This document shows positions 1-5,848 of a DNA stretch of 7,907 nucleotides, piece after piece; within the stretch, counting starts at the first letter, position 1, and each line of letters begins with the position of its first letter. The notes below the pieces were generated by a model. The model ran no database searches, was not told where the DNA came from, and saw only the letters and a program-made list of their open reading frames with translations. The stretch is from NCBI GenBank assembly GCA_036010905.1, contig DASCMH010000044.1:1-7907 (forward strand), written 5' to 3'. Source of the DNA: SMWD01 sp002729875 (GTDB lineage: Bacteria; Pseudomonadota; Gammaproteobacteria; Steroidobacterales; GCA-2729495). A program made the translations under genes and the position numbers.

Positions 1-104
1 ATGCGTATCTTTTCCTCCGCACTATATTGCTTGCGTGTCTTGCGCTTGATGTCACGAATGATCCGTTCTGACGACGCAGGTCGTCTTGCTGGTTTCTGTT
101 TCAT
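1..104 (-). CDS. IS3-family transposase OrfA, N-terminal part (cut by window edge)
   Basis: The minus strand from position 104 encodes 34 complete codons starting MKQKPARRPASSERIIRD and running into RKTRKQYSAEEKIRI at the window edge. The 'YSAEEKIRI' stretch is the typical start of the helix-turn-helix domain of IS3-family OrfA proteins, which binds the element's terminal repeats; the catalytic DDE domain is in OrfB, which would lie outside the window to the left. The start is well supported: a GAGGAG Shine-Dalgarno (complement of 110-115) sits five bases upstream of the ATG. The reading frame is open as far as visible, but whether the element is intact cannot be judged. The family assignment is from remembered sequence patterns, not a search. 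Confidence 0.85.
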   Translation of the reverse strand, partial: MKQKPARRPASSERIIRDIKRKTRKQYSAEEKIR

Positions 105-168
105 CTCAACTCCTCGGGTCAGGATGAACAAAAACTCTCCTTTAAACTAGTGCTATATCTGTTCCATA

Positions 169-185
169 GGTGCTGACGGGGTACA
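169..185. repeat. 17-bp direct repeat, copy 1
   Basis: GGTGCTGACGGGGTACA here matches 364-380 in 16 of 17 positions, in the same orientation and 195 bases apart. It may be an insertion-sequence tip or another dispersed repeat. It separates the IS3 leader from sequence of unknown origin. Confidence 0.6.
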
Positions 186-247
186 ATATCACCAAACCCA
201 GCCCCTTTCCTGCCAATGCTGTAAACCTCATTGCACACCACCTCTGC

Positions 248-274
248 CTGATCTGATCTGATCTGATCTGATCT
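248..274. repeat. CTGAT pentanucleotide tandem repeat, five units
   Basis: Five perfect CTGAT units followed by CT are seen directly. The array creates five GATC sites spaced exactly five bases apart (250, 255, 260, 265, 270). Such a short array could vary in number by slippage. No intact gene surrounds it, so no phase-variable reading frame can be assigned. Confidence 0.9.
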
Positions 275-363
275 AAAGAGCAGAGTAGCGTGCTGCCTAT
301 TGGCTGACAAGCTTTTCCGTACACAACCGGGTCCGCGTCACAGCCGATGATCCGGCGCCTGGA

Positions 364-380
364 GGGGCTGACGGGGTACA
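364..380. repeat. 17-bp direct repeat, copy 2
   Basis: GGGGCTGACGGGGTACA repeats 169-185 with one mismatch. It abuts the downstream end of the minus-strand flavin-monooxygenase-like remnant, so it marks a likely junction between unrelated fragments. Confidence 0.6.
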
Positions 381-382
381 CC

Positions 383-535
383 TTCATTAGCCACCTCGGA
401 TACCACCTGCACAGGCAGATACGGTTCCATAGCAGGAAGATGAATTAGATCAATTTCTGATTCTATGAATAATCTTTCTCCAACCATTTCCTTACATAAA
501 GAATCGGCAAAAAAGACATGATCGAACCCAGCAAC
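383..535 (-). pseudogene. Remnant resembling a luciferase-like flavin monooxygenase
   Basis: An open minus-strand stretch of about 51 codons reads VAGFDHVFFADSL, then a 22-residue linker, then MEPYLPVQVVSEVA. The order 'GFD-V-F-ADSL ... -EP- ... -V' resembles the N-terminal region of luciferase-like (LLM class) flavin-dependent oxidoreductases, where a GFD.vf.aDsl strand precedes a conserved .EP helix. Both ends are lost: the first strand is missing on one side, and the frame runs into the 17-bp repeat on the other. No start codon or ribosome site fits. It is a decayed fragment if real. The match is short and from memory, so chance resemblance remains possible. Confidence 0.35.
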
Positions 536-689
536 CCTGGTCGTGTCTGGGAACATTCAGCCGGAGGATATCAACCGCGCGAAGACGGCGGCCACCGATG
601 ACTTCGTCGCCAAGCCCATCGATCGGAAGCACCTGATCGGCCTGCTCGACAAGCTCAACACCGCAGGACAGCCCACCTCGCAGCCATAG
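531..689 (+). pseudogene. C-terminal fragment of a response-regulator receiver domain
   Basis: The plus strand reads ATLVVSGNIQPEDINRAK, then TAATDDFVAKPIDRKHLIGL, ending LDKLNTAGQPTSQP and a TAG at 687-689. This is the last third of a CheY-like receiver domain: strand beta4 ends in the conserved Ser/Thr (VVSGN), strand beta5 carries the invariant lysine in FVAKPID, and helix alpha5 follows. The phosphoacceptor aspartate and the first three strands are absent, because the frame closes at a TGA (519-521) shortly upstream. It is therefore a truncated, non-functional remnant, probably the tail of a hybrid histidine kinase or a stand-alone regulator. The fragment joins the flavin-monooxygenase-like remnant at about 531-535. 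Confidence 0.75.
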
Positions 690-1020
690 GGCGTGGCAGT
701 GCGGGATTGACACGTTAACAAAAGCCGGGGGTGAATCGGTGCCAGAGCCAAACGGCATAACTAATCACTTGAGGGGGCAATCGATGTCGAACACAGGGAT
801 TACCTGATTTACTCATCCCATTATCGTCCCGTCAAACATTTAACGTGACAATGCCTCTCCGGATTACCGGGAAGAAATGCAGGCAAGTCCTGCCTTTGGG
901 CACCTGATTTGTCTTGTAGGGTTGTGCCTCATTTTCTGGCACCATGGCCTCATGAATATTTCGGTTCCGATCCTGGTAGCCACGAGCATGATGATAGCCT
1001 CCGCTTCGGCAACAAAAGCC
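690..1020. other. Region without a confident gene, upstream of SDR1
   Basis: I see no intact gene between the receiver-domain remnant and the preferred SDR1 start. The stretch holds a 13-bp imperfect inverted repeat (706-718 with 840-852), a short hairpin AGGCA-agtcc-TGCCT at 881-895, and an in-frame upstream extension of SDR1 from 877 that may or may not be translated. A promoter for the downstream run probably lies here, but I could not pick a convincing -35/-10 pair. Confidence 0.5.
706..852. repeat. Inverted repeat pair, 12 of 13 matching, bounding 147 bp
   Basis: ATTGACACGTTAA at 706-718 and TTAACGTGACAAT at 840-852 are reverse complements except for one position. The arms lie between the receiver-domain remnant and SDR1. 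They could be the ends of a small non-autonomous element or two copies of an operator in opposite orientation. No target-site duplication is evident next to the arms. Confidence 0.55.
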
Positions 1021-1740
1021 ATGAATGACAAGCCCACTGTGCTGATCACCGGCGCCAACCGTGGCATCGGCCTGGAGTTTGTCCGTCAGCTGGCCGACCG
1101 GGACTGGCGGATTATTGCAACGGCACGTTCGCCGGACGACGCCGTTGAGCTCCGGGGCCTGGCGACAGAGAATCCGGACATCCTCATCGAACAGCTCGAC
1201 GTGACCGACCACAAACAGGTCGATGCCCTTGCCGAACGCTATAAAAATCAGGCGATCGATATTCTACTGCTCAACGCCGCCCTGGGACCGACTCCGAAAA
1301 CGGCCATGTCGCAACTTGCAACGCTTGATTGGGAAGTTGGCCGACAGAGCATTGAAGTGAATGCCATCGGCCCGATGAAGGTCAGCCAGGCATTCATGGA
1401 ACATGTGCAGGCCTCGCAGAAGAAACAAATCATCGCAATGTCCAGTGACTCGGGTTCATTCGTCGCCGGTTCTCAGGCACCGATTCTGTATCACTATAAG
1501 ATGAGCAAGGCGGCATTGAACATGTATCTGCACACCCTGGCTTTCGAAACAAGAAAGCACGGAGTCACTATCGTCATGCTGCACCCCGGCATCGTGGCCA
1601 CGAACCCGGGGCTCTCGAAGATGCCAGGTGCGCTTAAAACCGCTGACAGTGTGGCGCAGATGCTTACGGTCATCGACGGCCTGACGCCTGAGGATAATGG
1701 GCACTTTATCGACTATCGTGGTGAGTCCATGCCATGGTAA
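1021..1740 (+). CDS. SDR1: short-chain dehydrogenase, sniffer/C-factor-like
   Basis: This 239-residue protein is a classical short-chain dehydrogenase/reductase, which interconverts a carbonyl and an alcohol using NAD(P)H. TGANRGIG at residues 10-17 is the nucleotide-binding glycine loop. An LDVTD segment near 59-63 contacts the adenine ring. The catalytic residues are Asn114, Ser142, Tyr159 and Lys163 (YKMSK), and PG at 189-190 follows. The usual NNAG is altered to LNAA. The C-terminus, GHFIDYRGESMPW, resembles that of the sniffer/CsgA-like subgroup. I chose the ATG at 1021 because it places the first strand at the usual distance. In-frame starts at 877 and 952 would add 48 or 23 residues, the latter resembling a signal peptide. 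No start has a convincing Shine-Dalgarno. The gene lies 59 bp before the FAD subunit, so it is probably co-transcribed. Its substrate is unknown. Confidence 0.9.
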   Translation: MNDKPTVLITGANRGIGLEFVRQLADRDWRIIATARSPDDAVELRGLATENPDILIEQLDVTDHKQVDALAERYKNQAIDILLLNAALGPTPKTAMSQLATLDWEVGRQSIEVNAIGPMKVSQAFMEHVQASQKKQIIAMSSDSGSFVAGSQAPILYHYKMSKAALNMYLHTLAFETRKHGVTIVMLHPGIVATNPGLSKMPGALKTADSVAQMLTVIDGLTPEDNGHFIDYRGESMPW

Positions 1741-1799
1741 AAGATAAATTAGGGGGAAGAAAAATACGACTAAACTTATATCTGACCTATCATTAAGCC

Positions 1800-2780
1800 A
1801 TGCTTCTGCCGCAACACAATTACCTGCAACCGGCAAGCCTGAACGAGTGCCTTATGGCACTGCAGGATGCCGGGGAATTCGGTCAGATCGTTGCCGGCGG
1901 CACGGATGTTATTTTCAATATGCGTTTGAAGCTGTTCCGGCCGAAAACAGTGGTCAGCATTCGCCGCTTGACGGAGTTGATGCAGGTCGAAGAATTGCCT
2001 GACGGATCCTTGAGAATCGGTGCCGCCTGCCGACTGACGGACCTTGCCGAAAACCCTATTATTAATGACCGCTTCCCCGCTTTTTCCGAATCGATCCGTT
2101 CGGTCGCCTCGACACATATTCGCAACATGGCAACACTGGGCGGCAACATCTGCCTGCAAACCCGTTGCTGGTTCACGAATAATTCACAACAGTGGCGCCA
2201 GGGCAAAGAGAGTTGTTTTAAGACCGATGGTGATATATGCCATGTCATCAAGAGTTCTGAAAAAAAATGCCATGCGATTAATAACTCTGATACACCCGTT
2301 GCGTTGATCGCGTTAAATGCCGAACTAACAATTCAAAAATCCGGCGCCAAACGTGTACTGCCGATTGCGGATTTTTTTAATGACGACGGCATAGAGTTCA
2401 TGAAGCTATGCCCTGACGAATTGGTTACACATGTCACAATTCCGCCGTGCAATGACCGTCTGATCTTCAGTAAGTATGCGGCCCGCAAGGGTATTGATTT
2501 CTCAATCGGCTCAATTGCCGCGCGCTGTAACGGCGAGGGTGAGCAAACCGATAAAGTCTCGTTAATACTCGGCTCTCTCTCGACGGCGCCGATCAAGCTG
2601 ACAAAGGCCGCAGAAATTATTCAAACTAAGGGGCTCACCGATGGGGCAATCGAACAGGCCGCTGATACCGTACGCGGCGATCTCGGAGAGGTGACCAACC
2701 TGTATAGCAGGGCCGTCTATAAGAAACAGATCGCCCGAGTGCTGGTGAAGCGCACATTGACACATTTAAAAAATATGTAG
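1800..2780 (+). CDS. FAD subunit of a molybdenum hydroxylase-family enzyme, HcrB-like with [4Fe-4S] loop
   Basis: This 326-residue protein is the FAD-binding (medium) subunit of a xanthine-oxidase-family enzyme. FAD contacts are visible in VAGGTD at 31-36 and ATLGGNI at 111-117; the later part is the CO-dehydrogenase flavoprotein C-terminal domain. Most medium subunits lack the insertion seen after residue 118: TRC (Cys123), ESC (Cys139), DIC (Cys147) and KKC (Cys157), with NNSQQWRQG and DGDICHVI between them. This matches, in spacing and flanking residues, the loop that binds an extra [4Fe-4S] cluster in the 4-hydroxybenzoyl-CoA reductase beta subunit. In that enzyme the cluster serves electron flow from ferredoxin via FAD to the molybdenum site. 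By inference this enzyme is probably reductive too. The gene ends four bases before the [2Fe-2S] subunit. The start at 1800 has only a weak ribosome site, and I see no better alternative. Confidence 0.92.
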   Translation: MLLPQHNYLQPASLNECLMALQDAGEFGQIVAGGTDVIFNMRLKLFRPKTVVSIRRLTELMQVEELPDGSLRIGAACRLTDLAENPIINDRFPAFSESIRSVASTHIRNMATLGGNICLQTRCWFTNNSQQWRQGKESCFKTDGDICHVIKSSEKKCHAINNSDTPVALIALNAELTIQKSGAKRVLPIADFFNDDGIEFMKLCPDELVTHVTIPPCNDRLIFSKYAARKGIDFSIGSIAARCNGEGEQTDKVSLILGSLSTAPIKLTKAAEIIQTKGLTDGAIEQAADTVRGDLGEVTNLYSRAVYKKQIARVLVKRTLTHLKNM

Positions 2781-2784
2781 GGTC

Positions 2785-3279
2785 ATGGCCAAACAACAAA
2801 TCTCACTGACTGTAAATGGGGATCTTTATGAACTGCTGGTGTCGGATCAGCAGACCCTGCTGGATATCATTCGCACCGAGATCGGTTTAACCGGCACCAA
2901 GCGAGGCTGCACGACGGGTGCCTGCGGGGTATGCACGGTCCACAACGCAGATGGCGAGGCCGTACTGTCTTGCCTGACGCATGCACTGGAATGGGATCAG
3001 GAATCGATTACAACAATCGAGGGGCTGGAGTCCGATGGCGAACTCGACGCCATTCAAAAGGCCTTTGTCGAATACCATGCCTTACAGTGCGGATTCTGCA
3101 CCCCCGGTGTCGTCATGTCGGCCAAGGCGGTCATAAATAAATATCCTGAGCCGACCGAAGAGCAGATCAACGCCGGCATGGCCGGCGTGCTGTGCCGATG
3201 TACCGGTCACATCAAGGTCAAGGAAGCTATTCGCAACACTCACAAAATCCGCGCACGGGATGGAGTAAAAGGTGCCTGA
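2785..3279 (+). CDS. [2Fe-2S] subunit of the molybdenum enzyme (HcrC/CoxS-like)
   Basis: This 164-residue protein is the small iron-sulfur subunit, which passes electrons between the FAD and the molybdenum cofactor. The N-terminal plant-type ferredoxin domain has Cys42, Cys47, Cys50 and Cys63 (GCTTGACGVC, then SC). The C-terminal four-helix domain has Cys102, Cys105, Cys137 and Cys139 (QCGFC and LCRC), the second [2Fe-2S] site; Gln101 before the first pair is the usual contact near the pterin. All eight ligands are present and the length is normal for the family. No signal peptide is seen, so it should act in the cytoplasm. The start lies four bases after the FAD-subunit stop, with only a weak GGG-type ribosome site. 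Its last eight bases overlap the large-subunit start, so the three are translationally coupled. Confidence 0.96.
   Translation: MAKQQISLTVNGDLYELLVSDQQTLLDIIRTEIGLTGTKRGCTTGACGVCTVHNADGEAVLSCLTHALEWDQESITTIEGLESDGELDAIQKAFVEYHALQCGFCTPGVVMSAKAVINKYPEPTEEQINAGMAGVLCRCTGHIKVKEAIRNTHKIRARDGVKGA
3262..3265 (+). promoter_or_regulatory. Shine-Dalgarno for the large subunit GTG start
   Basis: GGAG lies six bases before the GTG at 3272, inside the [2Fe-2S] subunit gene. It supports the GTG over the later in-frame ATG at 3347 and fits coupled translation across the eight-base overlap. Confidence 0.6.
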
Positions 3280-5629
3280 CAGCAGGAAAGGCGGCGAAAT
3301 CCGGCAGGTCTCGAGGGGTGTCACAACACCGGATGTCGACACTGCCATGCCGGACCCGGAAATTCAGCAACGTCAGAAAGCGATGGAACTCAGTGCGATC
3401 GGCAAGCGCCAACCGCGCCTGGACGGGCCGGAAAAAGTATCCGGGCGCTCTCTGTTCACCGACGATGTTCAGCTGCCCGGCATGCTGTACGGAAAAATTT
3501 TACGCAGCCGCCACGCTCACGCGAAGATCCTGAAGATTGATGCCAGCAAGGCCCTGGCATTACCGGGCGTCAAGGCGTTTATCACTGGAGATGATTCGGA
3601 AAAGGTGTTCGCCAATCAATACGAACCGGCCATCAGCAAGGGAGTAACCCACTATATCGGCGAGGAGATTGCCGCTATCGCGGCAATTGATGAAGTCACT
3701 GCCGAACAGGCCATCGAATTAATCGATGTGGAATATGAACCACTGCCGGCAGTTACGGATTTGCGCAAAGCGCTCCGGCCCAGCGCACCCCGAATCAACC
3801 CATACCACGACGGGAATGTCGCTAGCCACAACATAGATAACTACGGTGATCCTGACCAGGCCTTCGAAGAGGCAGACCTGATTTTCGAAGACAAGCTTGC
3901 CACACATCCAACCCACAACCTGTATTCGGAGTTTCACGTTGTGCTGGTGGACTGGTCGTTTCCGGACAAGCTGACCATGTACACGCCGACCCAGTCAGGG
4001 TATCTGTTTCAAAAGAAATTAAGCGAGGCATTTGGTCTGACCGACAGTCAAATCCGGATCGTACATCTGAACACCGGTGGCGCATTTACCGGTCGCGGGT
4101 TACTGCGCCCTCACCATTACATCGCGGCACTCCTGTCCCGCAAAACCCGCCGGCCGGTAAAAATATTTTCTGCCGGGGACGAGGAGTTCCTAACCTGCCG
4201 TGCCGGCGGTGACAACGACTATGTCGTGCGTACGGCAATCACCAACGACGGTGTCATCAAGGGCTTCGAAATCGAGGGCATCATGGACTGCGGCGCACAT
4301 GCGGCAGGGCTCTCGTATCTGTCGGCAATGGCCGGCAACTACCAGGCACGACTTTTCAAGATCAAAGGTCTGCGTTTTAACCGCAAGTGCGTCATTACTA
4401 ATCAGCGGCCAAATTTCTTTCATCATGGGGGCATGATGACCGGCCTGAATGCCGCGATCATGCAGCAACTCAATCGCGCCGCGCAGCAGATCGGTCAGGA
4501 TCCCATCGACATGTTCCTGGCCAACGCAGCCGAACAGGGCTTCACCGACATCGTGGGCGGCACGTTCGCCAGCTGCGGGCTCAAAGAATGCCTGGAAAAG
4601 GTGCGCGACCGCTCCGGGTGGAAGAACAAGTACGGTAAATTACCGCCGTATCACGGCATCGGTGTGGCCATCGGCTCGATGGCCTCGGGTGTCAAAGGAG
4701 CATTCAAGCACGACACATCCGCGGCGATGGTCAAGGTCGCCGAAGACGGTATCGTCACCTTATATACCGGCATCCCTGACATGGGCCAGGGCACTCATAC
4801 GACCATGGCCATCATTACGGCCGAAGTTCTGGGTTGTGATGCAGAAGATATTCGTCTCGTGGCCGGAGATACTGAAACCACACCCCTCGATGTCGGCGCA
4901 TTTACACAACGGGGAACATTCACAACAGGTAACGCCGTGCGTATCGCCGCTACCGATGCCCGGGATCAGATTGCTAAGGTTGCGGCCGAGCGCCTCGGTG
5001 TAACCCCCGATCAACTGGTATTTCGCGACCGCAAAATCATGGTCAACAGCGATCGAAACAGGAACATGGGGTTCGGCGAAGCCGCCTACGCATGCCTGCA
5101 CTCCCGGGAAGGCCGGTTTGTCATGGGCAACGGATTCTATAACTCGCCCCTGAAGTACGGCACACTGGCATGGTCTTTCGGCGCCCAGGTCGCTGAAGTG
5201 ACGGTTGACCCTGAAACCGGCGAGGTTCAGTTAACCAGGATAACGGTAGCCCACGATCTCGGCCGGGCAATCAACCCGCTGGCCGTCGAGGGACAAATTG
5301 ACGGGCAGATTTTTTCCGGTATGAGCCAGACACTTTATGAGGAATGCGAAACCGACAACGGCCAGTTCCTGAATCCGTCGCGCCTCGAATATAAGATGCC
5401 GCGCACCTACGAAATGCCGCAAGTCGAATACATTATCGTCGAATCCGTCGACCCTTACGGTCCCTTCGGTGCCAAGGAAGTAGGCGAAGGGCCGATCGTC
5501 GTAACCGTCGGCGCGATCGCAGCCGCCGTCAGTAATGCCGTCGGCGCATTCATGCCGGAAATACCGATGTCGCCGTGGAGAGTGCTCCGGGTTATACATC
5601 AGAATGGCGACGGCTCAGGCTCTGATTAG
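3272..5629 (+). CDS. Molybdopterin-binding large subunit, 4-hydroxybenzoyl-CoA reductase-like
   Basis: This 785-residue subunit carries the molybdenum cofactor and substrate pocket of a xanthine-oxidase-family enzyme. The small N-terminal domain starts near IGKRQPRLDGPEKVSG (43-58). The cofactor-binding domain shows GGAF (269-272), GQG (505-507, Gln506 being the usual contact) and a TTG motif (551-553). GAKEVGEG (733-740) supplies the catalytic glutamate, Glu739. Overall order and length match the alpha subunit of 4-hydroxybenzoyl-CoA reductase. Two places depart from the family: GGAFTGRG replaces the usual GGGFG-type loop, and RPNFFHHGG (379-387) stands where most relatives have an Arg-Gly segment that positions substrate. 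This points to a changed substrate. The first 40 residues have no counterpart I recognise. No Tat signal is present, so the complex is probably cytoplasmic. It forms one complex with the two upstream subunits. The substrate is not determined. Confidence 0.93.
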   Translation: MPDSRKGGEIRQVSRGVTTPDVDTAMPDPEIQQRQKAMELSAIGKRQPRLDGPEKVSGRSLFTDDVQLPGMLYGKILRSRHAHAKILKIDASKALALPGVKAFITGDDSEKVFANQYEPAISKGVTHYIGEEIAAIAAIDEVTAEQAIELIDVEYEPLPAVTDLRKALRPSAPRINPYHDGNVASHNIDNYGDPDQAFEEADLIFEDKLATHPTHNLYSEFHVVLVDWSFPDKLTMYTPTQSGYLFQKKLSEAFGLTDSQIRIVHLNTGGAFTGRGLLRPHHYIAALLSRKTRRPVKIFSAGDEEFLTCRAGGDNDYVVRTAITNDGVIKGFEIEGIMDCGAHAAGLSYLSAMAGNYQARLFKIKGLRFNRKCVITNQRPNFFHHGGMMTGLNAAIMQQLNRAAQQIGQDPIDMFLANAAEQGFTDIVGGTFASCGLKECLEKVRDRSGWKNKYGKLPPYHGIGVAIGSMASGVKGAFKHDTSAAMVKVAEDGIVTLYTGIPDMGQGTHTTMAIITAEVLGCDAEDIRLVAGDTETTPLDVGAFTQRGTFTTGNAVRIAATDARDQIAKVAAERLGVTPDQLVFRDRKIMVNSDRNRNMGFGEAAYACLHSREGRFVMGNGFYNSPLKYGTLAWSFGAQVAEVTVDPETGEVQLTRITVAHDLGRAINPLAVEGQIDGQIFSGMSQTLYEECETDNGQFLNPSRLEYKMPRTYEMPQVEYIIVESVDPYGPFGAKEVGEGPIVVTVGAIAAAVSNAVGAFMPEIPMSPWRVLRVIHQNGDGSGSD

Positions 5630-5673
5630 CGGATTTTTGATCTGACCGCATTAAATTGCGCCGTTGACCGTTT

Positions 5674-5679
5674 GAGGAG
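5674..5679 (+). promoter_or_regulatory. Shine-Dalgarno for the small cysteine-rich ORF
   Basis: GAGGAG lies eight bases before the ATG at 5688. It is among the best ribosome sites in the window and the main reason to believe the short ORF is translated. Confidence 0.7.
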
Positions 5680-5687
5680 AAGAACCA

Positions 5688-5840
5688 ATGGCCGAGCTAC
5701 AGCAAGAAATGGAAGAATTCTTTGCCGAGTATACGCAGCGCTGGAACGATCGGGAGGACAAGGTGCGTCCCGCATTCAGAAAACTGATCGGCGACATTTG
5801 CGCGGCGGATTGCCGTGGCTGCCACCTTACCTGCCGGTAA
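5688..5840 (+). CDS. Small 50-residue protein with a C-terminal four-cysteine motif
   Basis: The ORF encodes MAELQQEMEEFFAEYTQRWN followed by a basic middle part and a tail CAADCRGCHLTCR. The tail has Cys38, Cys42, Cys45 and Cys49, spaced C-x3-C-x2-C-x3-C, with a histidine at 46, and could bind a metal or an Fe-S cluster. The acidic N-terminal half should form an amphipathic helix; EEFFAEYTQRWN also resembles the first helix of SnoaL/NTF2-like proteins. It may therefore be a complete small protein, or the start of a longer one cut by a frameshift. It begins 58 bases after the large subunit and ends eight bases before SDR2, so it sits inside the operon-like run. I do not recognise the family. 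A possible role as an electron carrier or accessory factor for the molybdenum enzyme is speculation. Confidence 0.55.
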   Translation: MAELQQEMEEFFAEYTQRWNDREDKVRPAFRKLIGDICAADCRGCHLTCR

Positions 5841-5848
5841 TCGTTTGC

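Larger units (their letters stand above)
1..185 (-). mobile_element. Probable left end of an IS3-family insertion sequence
   Basis: The stretch upstream of the OrfA start should contain the untranslated leader and the left terminal repeat of the element. Read on the minus strand, a sequence beginning TGTACCCCGTCAGC starts at 185, 81 bases before the ATG. It begins with TG as IS3 ends do, and it recurs at 364-380. I infer that this may be the element's tip, but no matching right end is visible. The boundary could instead lie nearer 150. Confidence 0.4.

Noticed and set aside
707..712. TTGACA, a consensus -35 hexamer
   Set aside because: No acceptable -10 hexamer lies 16-18 bases downstream.
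765..848. Short open stretch ending in HYRPVKHLT
   Set aside because: It has no start codon with a ribosome site and no recognisable relative, and it overlaps the right arm of the inverted repeat.
3347..3349. Alternative ATG start for the large subunit
   Set aside because: The GTG at 3272 has a well-placed GGAG and the eight-base overlap typical of these operons. The ATG has no comparable ribosome site.
4449..5003. Long open frame within the large subunit (184 codons)
   Set aside because: It is a shifted-frame shadow of a strongly supported gene, with a serine-, arginine- and proline-rich translation.
5801..5836. C-x3-C-x2-C in the small ORF, identical in spacing to the radical SAM signature
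   Set aside because: The protein has only 50 residues and no room for the barrel domain. The spacing match alone is not evidence for radical SAM chemistry.
5672..5848. Upstream extension of SDR2 adding 59 residues
   Set aside because: The added part is arginine-rich, lacks family resemblance and overlaps the small ORF, which has a good ribosome site. The ATG at 5849 gives a normal SDR N-terminus.
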